A stretch of DNA of 64,000 nt, from contig OY970235.1 in NCBI GenBank assembly GCA_963714145.1, forward strand, positions 248,001 through 312,000. Reading direction: 5' to 3'. Positions 8,059 to 16,290 of the stretch are shown here, piece after piece. The notes under the pieces are model-generated. The model was not told the DNA's origin and searched no databases. It saw only the letters and a program-made list of their open reading frames with translations. The position numbers and the translations under genes are program-made. This stretch comes from JBBWZH01 sp035544115. Its GTDB lineage: Bacteria > Actinomycetota > Actinomycetes > Mycobacteriales > CADCTP01. Numbering within the stretch: position 1 is the first letter of the stretch; every line of letters starts with the position of its first letter.

Positions 8059-10950
8059 TCAGCTGATGGGTTGGTCGCGGTCGGAGCGGATCTCGGCGGC
8101 GGACAGGGCGCGGTTGTAGATGCGGATCTCGTCCAGGCGGCCGGCGAAGCGCTCGTTCCAGCGGGTGTTGGCGCCGATCTCCAGCGCGCCGGGCAGCGAC
8201 GGGACCGGGCCGCTGGCGGCGTGCGTGCTGACCTGGGTGCCGTTCTGGTAGATCCGCAGCAGGCTGCCGTCGTAGCTGACCGCGAGGTGGGTCCAGGTGT
8301 TCAGGGGCAGCGCGGTCGGCCCGGTCACCGCCCGCTCGGCGCCGCCGAGGTAGGCGTAGCCCTGCGGGCGGCTGTTGTTCGAGCCGGCGTACAGGGCGTA
8401 GGCCAGGCCGCCGGCGCGGTCCTTGAAGACGACGGTGCGCCGGCCGGTGACGCCGGTCGGCCGCACCCAGGCCTCGATCGTGAACCCGGCGGCCAGCCGC
8501 AGGTCGGTCGTGTCCGGCACGGTCACCATCCCGGACGTGCCGTCGAAGCTGAGCGCACCGCCGTACCGGCCCGACTCGGTCCAGGTCACCCCGCCGGTGA
8601 GGGTGCCGGCGTGCTGGTGCCCGCTGGCGTCCGCGGCGCTGCCGCCGCTGCCCTGATTGAACGGATAGGCCGCGACCAGCCCGGGCGGCACCACCCGGTA
8701 GGTCGCGGTGTAGGTGGTCGGGGTGGCGCCGGCGACGATGTTGTGGGCCGCGCTGCCGCCGTCGGACCAGGAGACGAACTCGTAGCTGGTGCCGCCGAGC
8801 GTCTGCGGGCTGGGCGCGCCGATCCCGGCGGTGGAGCCGACGATCACCGTCTCGGTGGACGGCGCGGTGACCGTGCCGCTGAACCGGGTCAGCCGCAGGC
8901 CGGGCGGGGCGCTGGCCAGCGTGACGTCGACGGTGCGCGGGTCGAGCCGGACCGAGGTGCTGGCGGCGACCCCGGCCGAGTCGGTCGCGGTCAGCGTGAG
9001 CAGCAGGTACGAGGGGTACTCGTGGTCCGGCGCCGGCAGCGTCCCGCTGGTGACCCCGCTGAACTCCTGCACCGGGTGGGTGTGGCAGTTGCTCGGGCAG
9101 TGGTAGAGCACCACCGACCAGGACAGCCGGTCGGCGCCGAGCGCACCGTCCTCGGCGTCGTCGGCGTGCCCGGCGAACACGATCGGGTCGCCGACCCGCC
9201 AGCGCGCCGCGCCGGTGGGCGTGTCGATGACCGGCGCCGGCGGCGTGTTCGGCGGCCCTGGGCTGATCAGCACCGACCCCACGTCCGAGCCGCCGGCCGG
9301 GTCGGTCACCCGCAGCCGTACCCGCACCGGGCCGGGCTCGGCGTAGCTGAAGGTCGGCGTCGCGGTGTCGCCGTCGTCGAACTGGCCGTCCGCGTCGAGA
9401 TCCCAGGCGTAGCGCAGCGGGTCACCGTCCAGATCGGACGATCCCGTCCCGTCGAACTGGACGGTCAGCGGGACCGGCCCGCCGTACCGGTCGGCCGAGA
9501 TCGTCGCGGTCGGCAGGTGGTTGGCGCCGGTGTAGATGATCCGGTGCAGGGTGCCGGTGCTGAGCTCGACCCAGAACAAGTCCCCGCCCGGGCCCACGAC
9601 CAGCTGCACCGGCTGGTCGCCGCCGGCGACGAACCGGGTGATCTGCGCCGGGTCCGGGGCGCCGTTGCTGCCCCGGCGCATCGCCCAGACGCAGCCGCGC
9701 GAGCTGTCCGCGAAGAACAGCGCGCCGCGGTAGGACGCCGGGTAGCTGGAGCCGTCCTCGAACGCGATGCCGGTGATCGACGAGCTGCCGGTGCCGCAGT
9801 TGTCGCCGCGGACCACCGGGGTGTCGTGGTGGTAGCGGTAGTACGGCGCGGTCTGCCCCGGCCCGGTGTAGAGCGACTCGCACAGGTTCAGGTTCGCCGC
9901 GTCGTAGGAGGGCTGCCGCAAGTTGCCCTCGTAGCAGGGCCAGCCGAAGTTCTCCGCGATGCCGTCGGTCATGTCCGGGATGCGGTCGATCTCCTCCCAG
10001 CTGGACCAGCCGACGTCGGCCACCCACAGCTGCCTGGTGCCCGGCCGGGCCCCGATCCGGAACGGGCTGCGCATGCCGTACGCGATGATCCGGCGCGCGT
10101 TCGGGTCGCTGCTGGCGTAGAACGGGTTGCCGGGCAGGCCGGCTCCGGTGTCCGGGTCGACCCGGATGATCGAGCCGGACAGCAGCACCGGCTGGCCGGC
10201 CGGCCGGCGCACCGACTGGGCCCGCAGCGCGCCGCCGGCCGCGGTCGGCGGCGCGAGGTTGGTGCCGGCCGGGCCGGGCGGGTCGGCGCACCGGTTGCCC
10301 TGCTCGCCCCAGTCGGCGTAGAGGAAGCTGCTGCCCTCGCCGGCGCTGGCGTACAGCGCGCCGTCCGGTCCGAACGCGACGGTGCCGACCGAGTGGCTGG
10401 GGAACTGCTGGCACCAGCCGGTCACCAGCACCTGCTCGGGGCCGATCGCCACGTCCCCGGTGATCGTCAGCCGGACCAGCCGGGCCTGCACCACGCAGCC
10501 GTCGCTGGTGGCGCCCGGTGGGTTCGGGCAGCCGTCGCTGGTGGCCCCGGGCGTCCCCCAGCGCGGTTCGGTGCCGCCCGGCTCGGCGTCGTAGGTGTAG
10601 AAGGCGTACAGGTAGGGGCGGCTCGGGAAGGCCGGGTCGAGCGCCAGGCCGAGCAGGCCACGGTCCCAGTAGTTGTGCGTCTGGGTGCGCAGGTCGGCGA
10701 CGATGGCCGGGGTCGGGTCGGTGAGCGAGTCGAACACCTTGATCAGCCCGCTCTTCTCGGCCACGAACAGCCGGCCGTCGGCGGCGAACGCGACCGCGGT
10801 CGGCTGGTTCAGGCCGGCGACCACGGTCACGTCCGCGAAGCCGGTGGGCACCCTGATCGCGGCCGTGGCCGGGCGCACCGGCAGCAGCAGCCCGCCGGCC
10901 GCCAGCGCGACGATCAGGATCAGCCGGGCGGCCACCCGCTGTCTGCGCAT
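8059..10950 (-). CDS. secreted PQQ-type sugar dehydrogenase with PKD and LamG domains
   Basis: 963 residues. A Sec signal peptide (about 1-30, ending PATAA) leads to a glucose/sorbosone dehydrogenase beta-propeller (about 35-480; NQPTAVAFAADGRLFVAEKSG, GLLGLALDP, HSVGTVAFGPDGALYASAGE). A PKD-like domain follows (about 485-570, FDGTGSSDLDGDPLRYAWDLD), then a linker and a C-terminal LamG/concanavalin-like domain (about 770-960). It probably oxidises a sugar outside the cell while the LamG domain binds glycans. Oddity: a loop repeats PGATSDGC twice in about 20 residues. It is convergent with meaA and divergent from nucS. Confidence 0.85.
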   Translation of the reverse strand: MRRQRVAARLILIVALAAGGLLLPVRPATAAIRVPTGFADVTVVAGLNQPTAVAFAADGRLFVAEKSGLIKVFDSLTDPTPAIVADLRTQTHNYWDRGLLGLALDPAFPSRPYLYAFYTYDAEPGGTEPRWGTPGATSDGCPNPPGATSDGCVVQARLVRLTITGDVAIGPEQVLVTGWCQQFPSHSVGTVAFGPDGALYASAGEGSSFLYADWGEQGNRCADPPGPAGTNLAPPTAAGGALRAQSVRRPAGQPVLLSGSIIRVDPDTGAGLPGNPFYASSDPNARRIIAYGMRSPFRIGARPGTRQLWVADVGWSSWEEIDRIPDMTDGIAENFGWPCYEGNLRQPSYDAANLNLCESLYTGPGQTAPYYRYHHDTPVVRGDNCGTGSSSITGIAFEDGSSYPASYRGALFFADSSRGCVWAMRRGSNGAPDPAQITRFVAGGDQPVQLVVGPGGDLFWVELSTGTLHRIIYTGANHLPTATISADRYGGPVPLTVQFDGTGSSDLDGDPLRYAWDLDADGQFDDGDTATPTFSYAEPGPVRVRLRVTDPAGGSDVGSVLISPGPPNTPPAPVIDTPTGAARWRVGDPIVFAGHADDAEDGALGADRLSWSVVLYHCPSNCHTHPVQEFSGVTSGTLPAPDHEYPSYLLLTLTATDSAGVAASTSVRLDPRTVDVTLASAPPGLRLTRFSGTVTAPSTETVIVGSTAGIGAPSPQTLGGTSYEFVSWSDGGSAAHNIVAGATPTTYTATYRVVPPGLVAAYPFNQGSGGSAADASGHQHAGTLTGGVTWTESGRYGGALSFDGTSGMVTVPDTTDLRLAAGFTIEAWVRPTGVTGRRTVVFKDRAGGLAYALYAGSNNSRPQGYAYLGGAERAVTGPTALPLNTWTHLAVSYDGSLLRIYQNGTQVSTHAASGPVPSLPGALEIGANTRWNERFAGRLDEIRIYNRALSAAEIRSDRDQPIS

Positions 10951-11190
10951 GCCAGCTACCCCCGTACGAGCGCGTTCTGACGCCCCCGCGGCCGCGCTCC
11001 ACCGGCCATGATCGTCGCCGGGTGTGCCGGGGGCAATGCCCGTTTGGGCAGCATCTGCGATCGCCGCGGCTGCCCGCGTGACCAGGCCGCGGCCCTGGCC
11101 GCAGCCCCGGCCGGCCGCACCGGCCGGGTCGGGCGGCGCCGCGACGGCGGGCCGGGACGGGCGGCCGCGTGGCCGGTCTGGCGGCGCCGG

Positions 11191-11196
11191 TAGGCT
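11191..11196 (+). promoter_or_regulatory. -10 box of a leaderless nucS promoter
   Basis: TAGGCT ends 8 bp before the GTG start of nucS and there is no ribosome-binding site, so transcription should begin at or next to the start codon. Confidence 0.45.
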
Positions 11197-11204
11197 GCCG
11201 CGTC

Positions 11205-11885
11205 GTGCGTCTCGTCATCGCCCGGTGCAGCGTGGACTATGTCGGCCGGCTCACCGCGCACCTGCCGATGGCGCTGCGGCTGCTGCTGGTGAAGGCGGAC
11301 GGCTCGGTCTCGGTGCACGCCGACGACCGCGCGTACAAGCCGCTGAACTGGATGAGCCCGCCCTGCTCGACCCGGGAGACCTACCCCGACGGCCCCGCCG
11401 GGGGCGGCCACTGGACGGTCACCAACAAGGCCGGCGAGCAGCTGCTGATCACGATCGAGGAGATCCTGCACGACTCGCGGCACGACCTCGGCGTCGACCC
11501 GGGGTTGCGCAAGGACGGCGTCGAGGCGCACCTGCAGGAACTGCTGGCCGAGCAGATCGGCACGCTCGGCGACGGCTACCGGCTGGTCCGCCGGGAGTAC
11601 CCGACCGCGATCGGCCCGGTCGACATCCTCTGCCGGGACGCCGCCGGGCTGACCGTGGCGGTGGAGATCAAGCGGCGCGGCGAGATCGACGGCGTCGAGC
11701 AGCTGACCAGGTACCTGGAGCTGCTGAACCGCGACCCGCTGCTGACGCCGGTACGCGGCGTGTTCGCCGCGCAGGCGATCACCCCGCAGGCCCGGGTGCT
11801 GGCCGCCGACCGCGGCATCTCCTGCGTGACGCTGGACTACGACGCGTTGCGCGGTGTGGACGACCCGAGCAGCCGGCTGTTCTAG
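11205..11885 (+). CDS. nucS: mismatch-specific endonuclease NucS
   Basis: NucS cuts mismatched DNA and replaces MutS/MutL mismatch repair in actinobacteria and some archaea. The protein has 226 residues, the same length as the mycobacterial enzyme. The PD-(D/E)xK nuclease core is visible: GPVD with Asp140, and VAVEIKRRGEID with Glu154 and Lys156. The C-terminal tail SSRLF resembles a sliding-clamp binding end. GTG at 11205 is chosen for the family N-terminus MRLVIARCSVDYVGRL. It probably has a leaderless promoter. Confidence 0.95.
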   Translation: MRLVIARCSVDYVGRLTAHLPMALRLLLVKADGSVSVHADDRAYKPLNWMSPPCSTRETYPDGPAGGGHWTVTNKAGEQLLITIEEILHDSRHDLGVDPGLRKDGVEAHLQELLAEQIGTLGDGYRLVRREYPTAIGPVDILCRDAAGLTVAVEIKRRGEIDGVEQLTRYLELLNRDPLLTPVRGVFAAQAITPQARVLAADRGISCVTLDYDALRGVDDPSSRLF

Positions 11886-11917
11886 CCGCCCGGCCACCGG
11901 CGCCGCCGGCCAGTCGC

Positions 11918-11994
11918 ACCCGCGAGCAGTTCCGCGCCGAGTGCGCAGCCGGAGGTGCGCACTCGGCGGCGGACCTGCCCGCTCGCGCGGGTGA
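11918..11994. terminator. large two-tier hairpin between convergent genes
   Basis: The inner arms 11936-11948 and 11957-11969 pair perfectly over 13 bp. Outer arms 11918-11928 and 11982-11994 also pair with a two-base bulge. It sits between the stops of nucS and the DUF4230 gene and would serve both strands. Confidence 0.75.
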
Positions 11995-12002
11995 CCGCGC
12001 GG

Positions 12003-12713
12003 TCAGCGGCCGTTCGGCGGGTTGTCCGCGAAGTTGATGGTCACGTTGGTGAAACCGAGCGCCTTCAGCAGCCGGTCCAGCGTGACCCGGGTGTTGGTCT
12101 CGGCCCGGTCGGTCAGCTTGCTCTGCTTGGCGGCGTCGCCGAGCTTCTGCTCCGCCACGATGTACACCTGCTGCTGCTGCGGGTCGGTGCCGTTGCCGAA
12201 GATGTTGCCGACCCGGTCGATCACGCCGAGGTTCCGGTCCAGCACCCGACTCTCCTTGGTGTCGATCACCGGCCGGGCCAGCGTGGCGTGCGGCAGGGTG
12301 AGCGTGACGCTCTTGCGGTCCGGCGAGACGTTGACAGCGTTCTCGCCGACCTTCCCGAAGTCGACGATCGAGTCCACCGAGCCGATCGCCAGGAACAGCG
12401 TCCGCTTGCCCTTCAGGATGTCGGGCAGGATCTTGTTGTCCTGCTGCAGGTCGATCAGCACCTGGTAGGTGCCGCTGACCGCGTGGTAGTCGGCCAGGTC
12501 GCGGACCGCGGTGAGGACCACCGGGCCGCTGCGGTCCCGGTCCCTCGAGCCGAACGGGTTGAGGTTGAAAGCCTTGCCGGCCGCGATCAGCACCAGCAGG
12601 CCGACGAGTATCACGGCCAGCGCCGCGAACGCGATTCGCAGCGGGCCACCCCGAGCCGATTGGACGTTGATCTGCACCGGCTCGGTGATGTCGCGATCGG
12701 TGTTCGTGCGCAT
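12003..12713 (-). CDS. DUF4230 family membrane-anchored protein
   Basis: 236 residues. A cytoplasmic tail (1-26), a transmembrane helix (about 27-46) and an outer domain with RDLADYHAVSGTYQVLIDL and FLAIGSVDSIVDFGKV, both typical of DUF4230. The C-terminal part has a Gln-rich stretch (PQQQQVY). The function is unknown. The ATG at 12713 is fixed by AAGGAGGT at 12719-12726; an upstream in-frame start at 12809 lacks a site and would add an atypical Arg-rich leader. It is divergent from the GMC oxidoreductase. Confidence 0.85.
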   Translation of the reverse strand: MRTNTDRDITEPVQINVQSARGGPLRIAFAALAVILVGLLVLIAAGKAFNLNPFGSRDRDRSGPVVLTAVRDLADYHAVSGTYQVLIDLQQDNKILPDILKGKRTLFLAIGSVDSIVDFGKVGENAVNVSPDRKSVTLTLPHATLARPVIDTKESRVLDRNLGVIDRVGNIFGNGTDPQQQQVYIVAEQKLGDAAKQSKLTDRAETNTRVTLDRLLKALGFTNVTINFADNPPNGR

Positions 12714-12848
12714 GCGGCACCTCCTTGTCGATCCGTACCCAACCTGGTGGGAGTTGATGCCCGGTGACCGGATCACCGTCGGCCGATGGGCGTCCGGTCG
12801 GCCAATCATGAGACGCTGGCCAGGCCGCTGCGGACCCCTGGCCCGGTT

Positions 12849-12866
12849 GGCTACCCGCGGGTAGCC
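12849..12866. promoter_or_regulatory. 18-bp perfect palindrome upstream of the GMC oxidoreductase
   Basis: GGCTACCCGCGGGTAGCC is perfectly self-complementary and ends 36 bp before the ATG. Its right arm contains TAGCCT (12862-12867), a possible -10 box, so a bound repressor would block the promoter. The layout is the same as at ccr, where a palindrome arm also runs into TAGCCT. Confidence 0.6.
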
Positions 12867-12902
12867 TCGCGGTCACACAGACGTCACCTTCAGGGAGCCC
12901 GC

Positions 12903-14597
12903 ATGACCGAGGCATACGACTTCGTGATCGTCGGGGCGGGCAGCGCGGGGTGTGTGCTGGCTGGTCGGTTGACCGAGGATCCGGCCGTCCGGGTGTTGCT
13001 GCTGGAGGCCGGCCCGGCCGACGACGTGGACGAGGTCAAGATCCCGGCCGCGTTCTACCGGCTGTTCCGCACCCAGCGCGACTGGGACTACCGCACCGAG
13101 GAGCAGAAGCAGTTGCACGGCCGGAAACTCTACTGGCCGCGCGGGCGGATGCTCGGGGGTAGCTCGTCGATCAACGCCATGATCTACATCCGCGGCCACC
13201 GGCTGGACTACGACCGCTGGCGGGACGAGTACGGCTGCACCGGCTGGGGCTACGCCGACCTGCTGCCGTACTTCCGCCGCGCCGAGGACCAGGTCCGCGG
13301 CGCCTCGCCGTTCCACGGGGTCGGCGGCCCGCTGCGGGTGGAGGACCTGCGCACCGAGCACGCGCTGACCGGGGCCTTCCTGGCCGCCGCGGTCGACGCC
13401 GGGCTGGTGCCCAACGACGACTTCAACGGCCCCGAGCAGGACGGCGCCGGCAAGTACCAGGTGACCCAGCGCGGCGGCCGGCGCTGGTCGACCGCGGATG
13501 CCTACCTGCGCCCGGCGCTGGACCGGCCGAACCTCACCGTCCGGTCGGACGCGCTGGTCACCCGGGTCGAGGTGGCCGGCGGCCGGGCCACCGGGGTCAG
13601 CTACCAGTGGCGCGGCGCGGCGCAGTCGGCCCGGGCCGAGCGTGAGGTGGTGCTGTCCGGTGGGGCGGTGAACAGCCCGCAGTTGCTGCTGCTGTCCGGC
13701 ATCGGCCCGGCCTCGCACCTGCGTGAGGTCGGCGTGGACGTGGTGGTCGACCTGCCCGGCGTCGGCGAGAACCTGCACGACCACCCGTTCGTTCCGGTCA
13801 TGTGGCTGACCCGCGGCGTCGGCGACCTGCACGACTCGGAGAACCCGGTGCAGATGGCGCGCTGGTTCGCGCTGCACCGCGGCCCGCTCACCTCGAACGT
13901 GGCCGAGTCCGGCGCGTTCTTCCGCAGCACGCCCGGCCTGCCCGCGCCGGACCTGCAGATCGTCACGGTGCCCACGCTGGCCTACGACCACGGGCTGGCG
14001 GTCGCGCCCGGCCGCGGCCTCACGATCGCACCGACCGTGGTGGACGTGGCCAGTCGCGGCCGGCTCCGGCTGCGCTCGGCCGACCCGCGCTGGAAGCCGG
14101 TGATCGACGGCGGCTACTACACCGACGAGTCCGATGTGGACATGGCCGCGATGCTGGCCGGGGTGAAGGTGGCGCAGCAGATCGCGGCCCAGTCGCCGCT
14201 CGCCCGGTACCTGGACAAGCCGCTGCTGCCCGGCCCGGACGCGCGCACCGACGACGCCATCCGGGACGCGATCCGGGCCGGCACCGAGACGCTGTACCAC
14301 CCGGTCGGCACCTGCGCGATGGGCGGCGCGGACAGTTCGGTGCTCGACCCGGAGCTGCGGGTACGCGGGGTGGCCGGGCTGCGGGTGGTGGACGCCAGCG
14401 TGATGCCGGCGGTGCCGCGCGGCAACACCAACGCGCCCACCATCGCGCTCGCCGAGCGGGCCGCCGACCTGCTGCTCGGCCGCCGCCCGCTGGCGCCGAG
14501 CGCGCCGGCGCCGGCCATCACGACCGTTTCCGCTGCCGGCCGGCTGCCGGCGGGCGTCAGCCAGGCTGCTCCCAGCGCATCGACCGGAGGCTCGTGA
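12903..14597 (+). CDS. GMC family FAD-dependent oxidoreductase (choline dehydrogenase-like)
   Basis: 564 residues. The N-terminal FAD-binding motif GAGSAGCVLAGRL begins near residue 12. GMC signature 1 (PRGRMLGGSSSINAMIYIRG) and signature 2 (SGGAVNSPQLLLLSGIGP) follow, and the active-site histidine region is near HPVGTCAMGG and GNTNAPT at the C-terminus. It oxidises an alcohol to an aldehyde; the exact substrate cannot be read from sequence. The stop overlaps the start of the aldehyde dehydrogenase by one base, so the pair probably takes an alcohol to an acid. A perfect palindrome upstream suggests repressor control. The last 40 residues are Ala/Pro-rich and probably disordered. Confidence 0.9.
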   Translation: MTEAYDFVIVGAGSAGCVLAGRLTEDPAVRVLLLEAGPADDVDEVKIPAAFYRLFRTQRDWDYRTEEQKQLHGRKLYWPRGRMLGGSSSINAMIYIRGHRLDYDRWRDEYGCTGWGYADLLPYFRRAEDQVRGASPFHGVGGPLRVEDLRTEHALTGAFLAAAVDAGLVPNDDFNGPEQDGAGKYQVTQRGGRRWSTADAYLRPALDRPNLTVRSDALVTRVEVAGGRATGVSYQWRGAAQSARAEREVVLSGGAVNSPQLLLLSGIGPASHLREVGVDVVVDLPGVGENLHDHPFVPVMWLTRGVGDLHDSENPVQMARWFALHRGPLTSNVAESGAFFRSTPGLPAPDLQIVTVPTLAYDHGLAVAPGRGLTIAPTVVDVASRGRLRLRSADPRWKPVIDGGYYTDESDVDMAAMLAGVKVAQQIAAQSPLARYLDKPLLPGPDARTDDAIRDAIRAGTETLYHPVGTCAMGGADSSVLDPELRVRGVAGLRVVDASVMPAVPRGNTNAPTIALAERAADLLLGRRPLAPSAPAPAITTVSAAGRLPAGVSQAAPSASTGGS

Positions 14598-16132
14598 TGA
14601 CCACTGTGGACAGTCGCTCGGCGGACGCCGGGGCGGCGGGCCCGGCCGCCGGCGCCGTCGAGACGTTCGGATCGCTGAACCCGGCCACCGGCGAGCCGGT
14701 CGGCCAGTTCCCGGTGGACGACGCGGCGGCGGTGGCGGCCGCGGTGGCGCGGGCCCGCCCGGCCGCGCAGTGGTGGGATCGGCTGGGGTTCGGTGGCCGG
14801 GCCGCCCGGCTGGCCGAGTGGCGGCGCCGGCTGGCCAGCCGGCTGCCGGAGCTGGCCGAGCTGATGCACCGGGAGAACGGCAAGCCGGTGGACGACGCGA
14901 CCATCGAGCTGGTCGCGATGCTGGAGCACGTCGACTGGGCCGGCCGGCACGCGGAGAAGGTGCTCGGCCGGCGCTCGGTGAAGACCGGCGTGCTGCTGAA
15001 GAACCACGTCGCCACGCTGGAGTACCAGCCGTATGGCGTGGTCGGCGTGATCGGCCCGTGGAACTACCCGGTCTTCACCCCGATGGGGTCCATTGTGTAC
15101 GCGCTGGCGGCCGGCAACGCGGTGGTGTTCAAGCCGTCGGAGTTCACGCCCGCGGTGGGCAGCTGGCTGGTCGACTCGTTCGCCGAGCTGGTGCCGGAAC
15201 ACCCGGTGCTGCAGGTGGTCACCGGCCTCGGCCCGACCGGCGCGGCGCTGTGCCGGTCCGGTGTGGACAAGCTCGCGTTCACCGGCTCGACCGCGACCGG
15301 CAAGAAGGTGATGGCCGCCTGCGCCGAGACGCTCACCCCGGTGGTGATCGAGTGCGGCGGCAAGGACGCGATGATCGTGGACGCGGACGCCGACCTGGAC
15401 GCGGCGGCGGACGCGGCGCTCTGGGGCGGGCTGTCCAACTCCGGCCAGACCTGCGTCGGCATCGAGCGGGTCTACGCGGTGGACGCGATCTACGACGACC
15501 TGGTCGGCAAGCTGGTCGAGCGGGCCCGGACCCTGCGCCCGGGCAGCGACCGGGAGGCCTCGTACGGGCCGATGACGATGCCGTCCCAGGTGGACGTCGT
15601 GCGCCGGCACATCGAGGACGCGCTGGCCCGCGGAGCCCGTGCGGTGGTCGGCGGGCTGGAGTCGGTGCGGCCGCCGTACATCTCGCCGGTGGTGCTGGTG
15701 GACGTCCCGGAGGACGCGCTGGCCGTGCAGGAGGAGACGTTCGGGCCGACCCTCACGGTCAGCCGGGTGCCGGACGTGGAGGAGGCGGTGCGGCGGGCCA
15801 ACGGCACCCCGTACGGGCTGGCCGCCGCGGTGTTCTCGAAGAGCCGCGGGGAGGCGATCGCGCGCCGGATCCGGTCCGGGATGGCCAGCGTGAATTCGGT
15901 GGTGACGTTCAGCGGGGTGGCCGCGCTGCCGTTCGGCGGGGTCGGCGCGTCCGGCTTCGGCCGGATCCACGGCGAGGACGGGCTGCGCGAGTTCGCCCGG
16001 TCCAAGGCGATCACCCGGCAGCGGTTCGGCGCGCCGGTGGAGCTGACCACGTTCGCCCGCAAGGAGAACGCGATGCGCCGGCTCGCGACGATCGTGCAGA
16101 TGGTGTACGGCCGGCCCACCCGGCGCAAGTAG
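14597..16132 (+). CDS. aldehyde dehydrogenase (NAD(P)-dependent)
   Basis: 511 residues. The nucleotide-binding region GVVGVIGPWNYPV, the glutamate motif VIECGGKDAM and the catalytic cysteine motif NSGQTCVGIERV are all present and intact. The C-terminal GVGASGFGRIHGEDGLREF matches the class that includes succinate-semialdehyde and related dehydrogenases. It would oxidise the aldehyde made by the GMC enzyme. GGAGG lies 6 nt before the ATG, inside the GMC gene, and the 1-bp stop/start overlap indicates coupled translation. The specific substrate is not known. Confidence 0.92.
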   Translation: MTTVDSRSADAGAAGPAAGAVETFGSLNPATGEPVGQFPVDDAAAVAAAVARARPAAQWWDRLGFGGRAARLAEWRRRLASRLPELAELMHRENGKPVDDATIELVAMLEHVDWAGRHAEKVLGRRSVKTGVLLKNHVATLEYQPYGVVGVIGPWNYPVFTPMGSIVYALAAGNAVVFKPSEFTPAVGSWLVDSFAELVPEHPVLQVVTGLGPTGAALCRSGVDKLAFTGSTATGKKVMAACAETLTPVVIECGGKDAMIVDADADLDAAADAALWGGLSNSGQTCVGIERVYAVDAIYDDLVGKLVERARTLRPGSDREASYGPMTMPSQVDVVRRHIEDALARGARAVVGGLESVRPPYISPVVLVDVPEDALAVQEETFGPTLTVSRVPDVEEAVRRANGTPYGLAAAVFSKSRGEAIARRIRSGMASVNSVVTFSGVAALPFGGVGASGFGRIHGEDGLREFARSKAITRQRFGAPVELTTFARKENAMRRLATIVQMVYGRPTRRK

Positions 16133-16290
16133 GCCGGTCCGCCGGTCCGCCGAGCGGGGCGATGGCCGGCCGCCGGGACGAGGGTCTCCCGCCGGCCGGG
16201 TGAGCGTCGGCACAGCCCGGCCCGGCCGGGTGGCGGGGCGGCCGTGCGAGACTGCCGGTAGGGGTTGTGCCGGCAGGACCAGGAGGGTCG

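Noticed and set aside
7738..10980. Very long open frame on the plus strand opposite the sugar dehydrogenase
   Set aside because: It is the antisense of a clear secreted enzyme; its translation is Arg/Gly/Ala-rich with no domain, as expected in 73% GC DNA.
12714..12809. Upstream extension of the DUF4230 gene to 12809
   Set aside because: The ATG at 12713 has a strong ribosome-binding site and begins a normal tail-plus-helix protein; the extension has no site and looks like untranslated sequence.
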